DNA of 64,000 nucleotides from assembly GCF_029846175.1 (NCBI RefSeq), contig NZ_JARWAC010000015.1:347634-411633 (forward strand). Direction: 5' to 3'. The stretch is from Sphaerisporangium sp. TRM90804 (GTDB lineage Bacteria > Actinomycetota > Actinomycetes > Streptosporangiales > Streptosporangiaceae). The first letter of the stretch is position 1. Every line of letters begins with the position of its first letter. Shown piece after piece: positions 41,513 through 49,315 of this stretch. The position numbers and the translations under genes are program-made. The notes beneath the pieces were generated by a model, which saw only the letters and a program-made list of their open reading frames with translations, was not told where the DNA came from and did no database searches.

Positions 41513-43168
41513 GTGCACATCATGGACTCCGCAAAGCACGCCGGCGACATCGCGGTCGCCGTCTCACAAGCCTATGGCGCCGAGGTCATGTTCACCCTCT
41601 CGGGCGGCCATGTCTTCCCGCTGTACGACGGCGCCGTCCACCAGGGCATGCGCATCGTCGACGTACGGCACGAGCAGAGCGCGGTGTTCGCCGCGGAGGC
41701 CACGGCGCGGCTCACGCGCCGGCCGGGCCTCGCGGTGCTCACCGCCGGCCCCGGGATCACCAACGGCGTGAGCGGTGTGGCGACCGCCCACTTCAACGGC
41801 TCCCCCGTCGTGATCATGGGCGGCCGGGCCCCGCAGTCGCGGTGGGGCTCCGGGGCGCTCCAGGAGATGGACCACCCGCCGATGTTCGAGACGATCACCA
41901 AGCTGGCCTTCACGGCCGGCGGGGCCGACTCGATCGGCCAGGACGTCGAGATGGCCTTCCGCACGGCCATCGCCCCGCACCGCGGCCCGGTGTTCCTCGA
42001 CTTCTACATGGACCACCTGTTCGCGCCCTCTCCGCCGCACGAGGCGGAGACGCTCACGCCGTCCCCGCTGGAGCCCGACGGCGAGGCGCTGGCCGCCATC
42101 GCGCGGTTGATCGCCGAGGCCGAGCGCCCGGTGCTCGTGGTCGGCTCCGACGTGTGGATGGACCGCGCCGAGCTCCCGGCGCGCGACTTCGCCGAGGCCT
42201 TCCGCATCCCGGTGATCGCCAACGGCCAGGGGCGCGGCGTCCTGCCCGCCGGACACGAGCTGCTCGTCACGCGCGCCCGCGGCATGGCGTTCTCCCAGGC
42301 CGACCTCGTCATCGTGGCCGGCACCCCGCTCGACTTCCGGCTCGCCTACGGCGTCTTCAGCGGCAGGGACGGCTCGCCGCCCACCAAGGTCGTGCACCTG
42401 GGCGACGCGCCCTCGCAGCTCGCCACGCACGTCGAGACCGCCGGGTCGACCGCCGGAGACCTGTCGGTGCTGTTCTGGGGCCTCAGCATGGCCTGCACCG
42501 AGGCGGGCGTGTCGCCCAAGGCGTACCAAGACTGGCTGACCACGCTCAACGACGCCTGCGCCGCCTCCAAGGCCGGCGACGCCGAGCTGCTGGAGTCCGA
42601 CGCCGACCCCATCCACCCCATGCGCATCTACGGCGAGCTCAACCGCGTCCTGGCCGACGACGCCGTGGTCATCGGCGACGGCGGCGACTTCGTGTCGTAC
42701 GCCGGCAAGTACGTCGAGCCGCGCCGCCCGGGCTGCTGGCTCGACCCCGGGCCCTACGGCTGCCTGGGCACCGGCCTGGGCTACGCCATCGCCGCGCGCA
42801 TCGCCCGCCCGTCGTCGCAGGTGGTCCTGCTGCTCGGCGACGGCGCCGCGGGGCTGTCGCTCATGGACGTCGACACGCTGGTGCGCCACAAGCTGCCGGT
42901 CGTGATGGTCTGCGGCAACAACGGCATGTGGGGCCTGGAGAAGCACCCCATGCAGATGCTCTACGGCTACGACGTCGCCGCCGAGCTGCAGCCGCAGTGC
43001 CGGTACGACCAGGTGGTCGCCGCCCTCGGCGGCGCGGGGGAGCTGGTGACCTCCCCCGCCGAGATCGGGCCCGCGCTGCGCCGCGCGTTCGACTCCGGCG
43101 TGCCCTACATGGTCAACATCGCCACCGACCCGCAGGTCGCCTACCCGCGGGCCACCTCCGGCATCTGA
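41513..43168 (+). CDS. Acetolactate synthase-like thiamine-diphosphate enzyme
   Basis: A 551-residue ThDP enzyme resembling the IlvG-type (Rv1820) proteins of actinobacteria. The activating Glu is in DVRHEQSAVFAAEATARLTR. The middle domain follows (PVLVVGSDVWMDRAELPARD). The C-terminal cofactor motif is LLGDGAAGLSLMDVDTLVRH plus CGNNGMWGLEKHPMQ. It could make acetolactate or act on another 2-oxoacid; no regulatory subunit is adjacent. The start is GTG 41513 or ATG 41522: AAGG lies upstream of both. It begins 66 bases after bioB and may be read with it. Confidence 0.88.
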   Translation: MHIMDSAKHAGDIAVAVSQAYGAEVMFTLSGGHVFPLYDGAVHQGMRIVDVRHEQSAVFAAEATARLTRRPGLAVLTAGPGITNGVSGVATAHFNGSPVVIMGGRAPQSRWGSGALQEMDHPPMFETITKLAFTAGGADSIGQDVEMAFRTAIAPHRGPVFLDFYMDHLFAPSPPHEAETLTPSPLEPDGEALAAIARLIAEAERPVLVVGSDVWMDRAELPARDFAEAFRIPVIANGQGRGVLPAGHELLVTRARGMAFSQADLVIVAGTPLDFRLAYGVFSGRDGSPPTKVVHLGDAPSQLATHVETAGSTAGDLSVLFWGLSMACTEAGVSPKAYQDWLTTLNDACAASKAGDAELLESDADPIHPMRIYGELNRVLADDAVVIGDGGDFVSYAGKYVEPRRPGCWLDPGPYGCLGTGLGYAIAARIARPSSQVVLLLGDGAAGLSLMDVDTLVRHKLPVVMVCGNNGMWGLEKHPMQMLYGYDVAAELQPQCRYDQVVAALGGAGELVTSPAEIGPALRRAFDSGVPYMVNIATDPQVAYPRATSGI

Positions 43169-43178
43169 CGCCCGGCCA

Positions 43179-43210
43179 CCGGCACCCCGGCGCGCGCGCC
43201 CCGGTGCCGG
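43179..43210. terminator. Hairpin between convergent genes
   Basis: CCGGCACC and GGTGCCGG pair around a GC-rich loop, 11 bases after the acetolactate-synthase-like gene and before the convergent kinase. The stem is only 8 bp. Confidence 0.5.
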
Positions 43211-43226
43211 CGACCCGGCATGCCCG

Positions 43227-44999
43227 TCAGGGAAGCGTCGGGGACGGCGTCGGCGTCTCGCCGTCGCCGGGCTCGTCGCAGGGGATGCCCTGCTGGACGA
43301 CGATCGTCACGGCCTGGCCGATTCCCAGGGACGTGCCCGGCGTGGGCGACTGGTCGAGCACGCGGGTGCAGCCCTCGCCGCTCGGCTCGCCGCTGAGGTC
43401 GACCTTGGCCTTGAAGCCCGCCTGCTTGAGCTTGGCCCTCGCCTGATCTTCACTCATGTTGATGACCGCCGGCACCACCCTCTTGGCGGTGGGCGACTTG
43501 CTGGGGGTGGGGGACGGTGAGGGGGAGGGGCTCCGGGTCGGCGTCGGGGACGGCTTGGCGCCGGTGGGGCTCGGGGAGGGCGAGGCCTCCTCGGTGCGCC
43601 TGACGGGCTCGGTCTCGGGGCGCTGCACCGGGGTGGGGCGGGGGCTGCGCTGCGTGCCGCGCTTGGGCGGCGGCTCGCTCTCGCCGGGGGTGGCCGACGG
43701 TGTCACGACGACGCCGGCCGCCTGGGCGCCGGTGTTGGCCAACTGGTTGAACGCCAGCGCCCCGCCGCCGCCGAGCAGGGCTCCGGCGGCGATGACGCCG
43801 ACCAGCAGCCCCGGCCCGCGGCGCTTGGACCTGACGCCCCTGCGCCCGCCGCGCGCGCCACGCGGCCCGGAGGCGGCGGTGGGGTCGGCGGCGGGCCCCT
43901 GGGAGGTCGAGAAGCCCCGGGACGGTGTCATGGGGGGCGCGTGCGCGGCCGGGCCGAGGGAGCCGGACGCGCCCATGATGTAGGGCTGCGGCGTCGCCGC
44001 GGTGGCGCCAGGATCGCCCTCGTGCCAGGCGGGCCGGGCCGCGTGGGCGCCGGTCTCGGGCACGCCGGCGGGACCGTGCCCGGGGTGGGCTCCGGCGGAC
44101 GTGGTCTGCTCGGAGGAGACCATGCCGGTCAGCCCGGCCACGCCGAACACCGCCGAGGAGGGCCCGGTGTCGTCGCGCATGGTCTGGCGGGAGGCCATGC
44201 TCATCTCGGCGGCGCTGTGCCAGCGGCGCGCCGGGTCCTTGACGAGGGCTCGCTCGACGAGGTGACGCACGCTGGGCGGCACGTCGGGCGGCAGCGGCGG
44301 CGGCTCCTCGCGGATGTGCTTCAGCGCGATGGTGACCGGGGTGTCGCCGTCGAACGGGCGGTACCCGGCCAGGCACTCGTAGGCCACCACGCCGAGGGCG
44401 TAGATGTCGACGGCCGGGGTGACCGGCTGGCCCTCGGCCTGCTCCGGCGCGCAGTAGGCGGCCGTTCCGAGCACCATGCCGGCGTCGGTGAGCCGGTGGC
44501 CCATGTCGGCCCGGGCGATGCCGAAGTCGGTGAGCACCAGCGTGCCGTCGGGGCGGACCAGCAGGTTGCCGGGCTTGACGTCGCGGTGCACGATGCCTTT
44601 GTCGTGCACCGCCTGCAGCGCCGCGGCGGCCTGGGCGATGAGCTCCATGGCCGGCTCGGGCGCGATGCGGCCGAGCCGGGTGAGCAGCCGGTCGAGCGGC
44701 TCGCCGTCGACGAACCGCATCACCAGGTAGGCGGTGGGCCCGTCGCCGGGCACGTCGCTCACCCCGTAGTCGTAGACGTCCACCACACCCGGGTGGTTGA
44801 TCGTCGCCATCGCCCGCGCTTCCCCCTGGAAGCGGGCGGCGAAGCCGGGGTCGTCCATCCGGCCTGGTAACAGCACCTTGACGGCGACGGTGCGGGCGAG
44901 CACGGTGTCCTCACCGCGCCACACCTCGCCCATGCCTCCGGCGCCGAGCCGGACGTCCAGACGGTAACGCCCCGCCAGCGTGGTCCCTTGGGCCACCAT
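43227..44999 (-). CDS. Membrane Ser/Thr kinase with one PASTA domain
   Basis: A PknB-like eukaryotic-type kinase of 590 residues. The kinase domain is at about 10-270: RLGAGGMGEVWRGEDTVLAR, AVKVLL, catalytic HRDVKPGNLLV, and TDFGIARADM. A long Ala/Gly/Pro linker is followed by a membrane helix (about 395-420, GLLVGVIAAGALLGGGGALA), an extracellular Pro/Ser/Thr stalk and a single PASTA domain (about 510-575, VPAVINMSEDQARAKLKQAG). PknB orthologues usually have several PASTA units, so this is a different paralog. GGGGGAG precedes the ATG at 44999. Confidence 0.93.
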   Translation of the reverse strand: MVAQGTTLAGRYRLDVRLGAGGMGEVWRGEDTVLARTVAVKVLLPGRMDDPGFAARFQGEARAMATINHPGVVDVYDYGVSDVPGDGPTAYLVMRFVDGEPLDRLLTRLGRIAPEPAMELIAQAAAALQAVHDKGIVHRDVKPGNLLVRPDGTLVLTDFGIARADMGHRLTDAGMVLGTAAYCAPEQAEGQPVTPAVDIYALGVVAYECLAGYRPFDGDTPVTIALKHIREEPPPLPPDVPPSVRHLVERALVKDPARRWHSAAEMSMASRQTMRDDTGPSSAVFGVAGLTGMVSSEQTTSAGAHPGHGPAGVPETGAHAARPAWHEGDPGATAATPQPYIMGASGSLGPAAHAPPMTPSRGFSTSQGPAADPTAASGPRGARGGRRGVRSKRRGPGLLVGVIAAGALLGGGGALAFNQLANTGAQAAGVVVTPSATPGESEPPPKRGTQRSPRPTPVQRPETEPVRRTEEASPSPSPTGAKPSPTPTRSPSPSPSPTPSKSPTAKRVVPAVINMSEDQARAKLKQAGFKAKVDLSGEPSGEGCTRVLDQSPTPGTSLGIGQAVTIVVQQGIPCDEPGDGETPTPSPTLP

Positions 45000-45125
45000 T
45001 TCTCCCCCGCTAACCCCAATCACTTCTAACCCGAAGCCACCCCGCGGTTCTCCAACCAAGCGGATCAGTGTCGCGGCGAGGTCACGCCGTCATCACAAAA
45101 CCCTGTGGTCACAGACTTTCCGGGG

Positions 45126-45326
45126 TCAGTAGACCGTCACCCCGTGTTCGGCGCACCGGGCCGACCAACCACGCGGGGTCACCTGCACCACCAGGCGGCG
45201 ACGGCAGGCCGCGCAGTAGCGGGGTGGTTCCATAAGCCGTGCGGAGCGACACTCGGGGTGCTGGGCGTCCCCTTGGGGACCCCCGCAGTGGTCGCAGTAA
45301 GGGCTCACGCCAGAAGCGTATTCCAT
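45126..45326 (-). CDS. bsaP: BsaP-like small Cys protein (biotin synthase auxiliary)
   Basis: A 66-residue protein with six Cys in a defined pattern: [20 protein letters not shown], then [17 protein letters not shown], then WSARCAEHG. It matches what I remember of the actinobacterial biotin synthase auxiliary protein BsaP, encoded after bioB in mycobacteria, which supports the iron-sulfur cluster of BioB. Here it is 3.7 kb from bioB, separated by the ThDP enzyme and the kinase. GGGAG lies five bases before the ATG. A generic zinc-ribbon protein is the alternative. Confidence 0.7.
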   Translation of the reverse strand: MEYASGVSPYCDHCGGPQGDAQHPECRSARLMEPPRYCAACRRRLVVQVTPRGWSARCAEHGVTVY

Positions 45327-45429
45327 CGTCTCCCACCGGGGTCGTCAACCGGGCAAGCCGGCGCGACGGAACGGGGCCGGGCCCCGGCCGGCGGCGCGGG
45401 GCTCGATGGGCGCCTCTAGGCTGGCCCGC

Positions 45430-45807
45430 ATGACGATCGAGCCAGGGCTGCGCGCCGAGCTGCTGTTCATGGTGGAGCACGAGGACACCGCGATCAAGGT
45501 CGGCAGCGGCGACGTCCCGGTGCTGGGCACGCCCCGGCTGCTGGCCATCGCCGAGGCGGTCACCACGCGTGCCCTTCACGACCGCCTGCCGCCCGGGCAC
45601 ACCTCGGTCGGCACCAAGGTGCTGCTGGAGCACCGCGCGGCCAGCCCCGTGGGCACGCACGTCGAGGTGCGCGCCGAGCTCGTGGAGGTCGACGGGCGGC
45701 GCCTGGTCTTCCAGGTCACCGCCCGCGATCGGCGGCGCACGGTGGCCACGGCCACCATCGAGCGTGTCGTCGTCGACCGCGAGCGCTTCCTCGCCGGCCT
45801 CGCCTGA
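45430..45807 (+). CDS. Hot-dog fold thioesterase (FlK-like)
   Basis: A 125-residue acyl-CoA thioesterase of the fluoroacetyl-CoA thioesterase-like group. Typical features are FMVEHEDTAIKVGSGDVPVL, TPRLLAIAEAVTTRAL and SVGTKVLLEHRAASPVGTHV. The conserved Thr/Glu/His trio of this family appears to be present. The natural substrate is unknown; most relatives are general housekeeping enzymes. It is divergent from bsaP and convergent with the biotin carrier gene. Confidence 0.88.
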   Translation: MTIEPGLRAELLFMVEHEDTAIKVGSGDVPVLGTPRLLAIAEAVTTRALHDRLPPGHTSVGTKVLLEHRAASPVGTHVEVRAELVEVDGRRLVFQVTARDRRRTVATATIERVVVDRERFLAGLA

Positions 45808-45821
45808 GCCGCGGCGGTTCG

Positions 45822-46034
45822 TCACTCGATGACGGCGATCAGGTCGCCCTCCTGGATGACGTCGCCCTCCGCCACCTTCAGGCCGATGACCACGCCGGAA
45901 TCCTCGGCGAGCACCGGGATCTCCATCTTCATCGACTCCAGGATGACCAGCGTGTCGCCTTCGCTGACGCTGTCCCCCTCGGTCACGACGACCTTCCAGA
46001 CGTTCGCCACCATCTCGGCCCGTACTTCCGCCAC
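45822..46034 (-). CDS. Biotin/lipoyl carrier protein (TB7.3-like)
   Basis: A 70-residue single biotinyl domain. The biotinylation Lys is in LESMKMEIPVLAE, followed by EGDVIQEGDLIAVIE. It corresponds to TB7.3 (Rv3221c) of M. tuberculosis. GGAGGGGAG precedes the GTG at 46034. It sits 97 bases downstream of the biotin carboxylase gene in the same direction, so the two probably form the carboxylase and carrier parts of one complex. No carboxyltransferase is encoded here. Confidence 0.92.
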   Translation of the reverse strand: MAEVRAEMVANVWKVVVTEGDSVSEGDTLVILESMKMEIPVLAEDSGVVIGLKVAEGDVIQEGDLIAVIE

Positions 46035-46130
46035 CGGAACTCCCCTCCATCGATGTCTCAACTCTGCCAGAAGGCCCCCGCCCGGCCCTTTCGCGCGCGT
46101 GGTCGCCGGCGCGCGACGGCTCCGCCGGCG

Positions 46131-47504
46131 TCATGCCCGCATCCGGCCGACCAGCCCGGTGTCGTAGTCGCCGGAGACGAACTCCGCGTTCTCCAGGAGC
46201 TCGACGAAGAAGGGGAGGTTGTTCTTGGGCCCTTCGACGCGGAAGGCGGCCACGGCCTCGCGCGCCCGTTCCAGCGCCTCCTCGCGGTCGGCGCCGTGAA
46301 CGCACAGCTTGGCCATCAGCGGATCATAGAACGGCGTGACGGTGTTTCCCGCGACATATCCAGAATCGAGGCGAATGCCGGGACCGGCCGGCTCCTCCCA
46401 GACGTCGATCTTCCCCGGGCCGGGGAAGAACCGCTTCGGATCCTCGGCGTACACCCGGAACTCGATGGCGTGCCCGCGTGACTCGACGGCGCGCCCCCGC
46501 GGCGCCGCCGGGACCGTGGCGGGCTCCCCCGCCGCGACCAGCACCTGCTGCTCCACCAGGTCGACGCCGGTCACCAGCTCGGTGACGGGGTGCTCCACCT
46601 GGAGCCGGGTGTTCATCTCCAGGAACACGAACTCCTGGGCCTCGGTGTCCACCAGGCACTCGACGGTGCCCGCCCCCTGGTAGTCCACGGCCTCCCCGGC
46701 GCGCACCGCGGCGGCCAGCATGCGCTCGCGCAGCTCCGCCGAGACGCCCGGCGACGGCGACTCCTCCACCACCTTCTGGTGGCGCCGCTGCACCGAGCAG
46801 TCGCGCTCGCCCAGCGCCACCACCGTGCCGTCCGCCAGCCCGAGGATCTGCACCTCGACGTGGCGCGCCCGCGCGACGTAGCGCTCCAGCAGAATCGCCG
46901 GCCCCCGGGCGGCGTCGCCGCCTTCGCCGCCGAAGCGCTCGGCGGCCCGCGCGGCCGTCGCGAACGCCTTGGCCAGCCCCGCGGCGTCGTGCGCGACGCC
47001 CATGCCGATGCCGCCGCCGCCCCCGGCCGTCTTCACCATGACGGGGTAGCCGATGCGCTCGGCCGCGGCCAGCGCCTCGGCCTCAGAGGTCACCGGCTCG
47101 CGGGTTCCCGCGGCCACCGGCACCCCGGCGGCCTCCATCAGGTTCCGCGCGTTGATCTTGTCGCCCATGCGCTCCATCGCCTCCGGCGCCGGGCCGATCC
47201 AGCCCAGGCCCGCGTCGATGACGGCCCGGGCGAAGGCGGCGTTCTCGGCGAGGAACCCGTAACCGGGATGAACGGCCTGGGCGCCGGTGGCCCGGCACGC
47301 CTCCAGCACCCTGGCGACGTCCAGGTAGCTGCGGGCGGGCGCGGCCGGCCCGAGCAGGAAGGCCTCGTCGGCCTCCCGGACGAACGGCAGGTCGGCGTCG
47401 GCCTCGGAGTACACGGCCACAGCTCGAAGACCCATGCGTCGCACCGTGCGCACGACGCGCCGCGCGATCTCCCCGCGGTTGGCCACCAGAACGCTCTCGA
47501 ACAC
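46131..47504 (-). CDS. accC: Biotin carboxylase subunit
   Basis: ATP-dependent carboxylation of biotin on a carrier protein, 457 residues, stand-alone form without a fused biotinyl domain. Motifs are LVANRGEIARRVVRT, the Gly-rich ATP loop VKTAGGGGGIGMGV, the biotin-carboxylase signature YQGAGTVECLVD, and FLEMNTRLQVEHPVTE. The GTG start has AAGGGAG upstream. It is first in a two-gene unit with the biotin carrier. Which acyl-CoA carboxylase it serves cannot be told without the transferase. Confidence 0.94.
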   Translation of the reverse strand: MFESVLVANRGEIARRVVRTVRRMGLRAVAVYSEADADLPFVREADEAFLLGPAAPARSYLDVARVLEACRATGAQAVHPGYGFLAENAAFARAVIDAGLGWIGPAPEAMERMGDKINARNLMEAAGVPVAAGTREPVTSEAEALAAAERIGYPVMVKTAGGGGGIGMGVAHDAAGLAKAFATAARAAERFGGEGGDAARGPAILLERYVARARHVEVQILGLADGTVVALGERDCSVQRRHQKVVEESPSPGVSAELRERMLAAAVRAGEAVDYQGAGTVECLVDTEAQEFVFLEMNTRLQVEHPVTELVTGVDLVEQQVLVAAGEPATVPAAPRGRAVESRGHAIEFRVYAEDPKRFFPGPGKIDVWEEPAGPGIRLDSGYVAGNTVTPFYDPLMAKLCVHGADREEALERAREAVAAFRVEGPKNNLPFFVELLENAEFVSGDYDTGLVGRMRA

Positions 47505-47688
47505 CGGCCGGCTCCCTTCGACGGCTCACCAGCCTATGGGTGGAGCGGTGCCGGGAACCTTCCCCCGAAACCACCGATCCCCCGTGTCCCGTCTGTAGGA
47601 AGTACACAACCGGCGGGTGACCGCGCGGCCGTTTCCCCGCACGCGAAAGGGCACGGTCAGCGCTCAGAAAAGCCCGCACACGGGCCCT

Positions 47689-47717
47689 GGCCGCCGCCCC
47701 CCGAACGGGCGGCGGCC
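47689..47717 (-). terminator. Terminator downstream of the luciferase-like remnant
   Basis: GGCCGCCGCCC and GGGCGGCGGCC form a perfect 11-bp stem with a seven-base loop, 12 bases beyond the remnant's stop codon on the minus strand. Confidence 0.65.
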
Positions 47718-47728
47718 GGACGCGCCCC

Positions 47729-48030
47729 TCAGCCGCGCCAGGCCGTGGCGAGCAGTTCCTGCGAGCGCACGCGGTCGCGGTGGTCGTGGGTGATGGTCGT
47801 GACCAGCAGCTCGTCCGCCCCCGTCGCCCGGCGCAGGACGCGCAGCCGTTCGACGACGGCCTCGGGCGACCCGACGAACCGGGTGTGGAGGCGGTCGGCC
47901 ACCAGCGCGCGGTCCCCCTCGCTCCACGCGCGCGGCGGCCTCCTCCGGCGAGGGGAAGGCCATCGCCCCCGCGCCGGTCAGCGACTCGGGCCGTCCCACC
48001 ACGTCGAGGGCGCCGGAAGGCGTCCCGTGC
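47729..48030 (-). pseudogene. Remnant of an LLM-class flavin monooxygenase
   Basis: Only the last 95-100 codons of a luciferase-like monooxygenase of about 340-350 residues remain. One frame reads DVVGRPESLTGAGAMAFPSP and EEAAAR, then must change frame in the CG-repeat near 47931-47941 to continue AWSEGDRALVADRLHTRFVG, SPEAVVERLRVLRRATGADE and LLVTTITHDHRDRVRSQELL up to a TGA at 47729. The N-terminal two thirds are missing; the HD-domain gene ends right at its upstream edge. The frameshift could be a sequencing slip, but the 5' truncation cannot. Confidence 0.75.
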
Positions 48031-48037
48031 GTGGGGC

Positions 48038-49315
48038 TCAGTGGTGCTGGAGCGGGCCGAGGCGGTCGACGACCCTGGCCATCGCCCGCACGACCTCGGG
48101 GTCGTACTCGTCGCCGCCGTCGAGCCGCAGCCGCTCCAGGGTGGCCGCCGCGCGGTCGCGGTCGGTGGAACCGCCCACCAGGTCGTCGTAGGCGTTGGCC
48201 GCCTTGATGATGCGGCTGGCCAGCGGCGGCATGTCGGGCCCGGAGAACGGGTCGACCTGGCGGCGGACGATCTCGGCGACCCGGCCGAGCACGCCGGTCT
48301 TCCGGATGACCTCGGCCCCCAGCTCGGCGATGCTGCGTGCCTGCTCGGCCTCGGTGAGCACCGTGGCGCCGCCGGGGATGGGGTCGCGCAGCGAGAGCTG
48401 GCCGATGTCGTGCATGAACGCGGCGTACTCGAGCTCCAGCAGCTCCGGCTCGGCCATGCCCAGCTCGCGGCCGATCGCCAGCGACAGGCGGCTGACGCGG
48501 CGCGAGTGCCCCGGCTCGACGTAGCCGGCGACCTCGGTCACCCGGGCGAGCGCCCGCACGGTCTGCAGGTAGGTGGCCCGGATGCCGGCGTACTTGCGGA
48601 AGGCTATCTGGGTGACCAGCAGCGGCGCCGCGAACACCAGCAGGGCCGCGAGGTTCATGCTGTGGGAGGCCAGCGCCAGCAGGATGCCGGAGGCTGCGAC
48701 GGCGGCGCCGAGCGGCGCGGCCATGCCCACCTCGTCGCGGACGGCCACGCCCAGCGCCGTGCGCACCTGCTCGGCCCGCAGCACGGCGGCGATCACGACG
48801 TCGACCGCCAGCATCACCGTGATGAGCACCGCCATGACGCCGAGCACCAGCCACCAGCGCCTGCCGCCCTCGGTGGTGTCGTAGAGCGCGGGGGCCAGCG
48901 GCCGGTAGGCGAAGGCGAGCAGGGCCCCGGTGAGCAGCCGCCGGGCGATGGCGTCCAGCCGCGGCGGCCTGCCGACCGCCAGGTGCGGAAGCGCGCCCAC
49001 CGACATGCCGGCCGACATGACCGCGACCACCTGGAGCGCCGAGTGCCCGGTGGGCTGGCCGCCGACGTCCAGCAGCAGGGTGTAGCCCAGGGCCGCGGCG
49101 GCGCCGATGGGCGCGACCTCCCGGTTGCCGGGCATGGTGAGCCTGGCGAGCTCCCCCGCCGCCACCAGCGCGCCGAACGCGATCGCGATCTCGGGGTCGA
49201 GCAGCCCGACCGCCGCGGTGTGGGCGACGCCCGCCACGGTGATCATGCCGGCGGCGCAGATCAGCAGGAGCTGGCCGGAGTCGAGCCCCCGCAGGGGGCG
49301 CGTGACGGTGCTCAC
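48038..49315 (-). CDS. Membrane HD-domain protein, degenerate HD-GYP
   Basis: A 425-residue membrane protein: six to eight N-terminal helices followed by a cytoplasmic HD domain (about 235-425). The metal pair is kept in YAAFMHDIGQLSLRDP, with the helper helix HSRRVSRLSLAIGRELGM. The GYP signature of c-di-GMP phosphodiesterases is not present. The GTG overlaps the stop of the upstream HD-GYP gene (GTGA at 49312-49315). It may be a regulatory partner of that protein rather than an enzyme of the same type. Confidence 0.85.
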   Translation of the reverse strand: MSTVTRPLRGLDSGQLLLICAAGMITVAGVAHTAAVGLLDPEIAIAFGALVAAGELARLTMPGNREVAPIGAAAALGYTLLLDVGGQPTGHSALQVVAVMSAGMSVGALPHLAVGRPPRLDAIARRLLTGALLAFAYRPLAPALYDTTEGGRRWWLVLGVMAVLITVMLAVDVVIAAVLRAEQVRTALGVAVRDEVGMAAPLGAAVAASGILLALASHSMNLAALLVFAAPLLVTQIAFRKYAGIRATYLQTVRALARVTEVAGYVEPGHSRRVSRLSLAIGRELGMAEPELLELEYAAFMHDIGQLSLRDPIPGGATVLTEAEQARSIAELGAEVIRKTGVLGRVAEIVRRQVDPFSGPDMPPLASRIIKAANAYDDLVGGSTDRDRAAATLERLRLDGGDEYDPEVVRAMARVVDRLGPLQHH

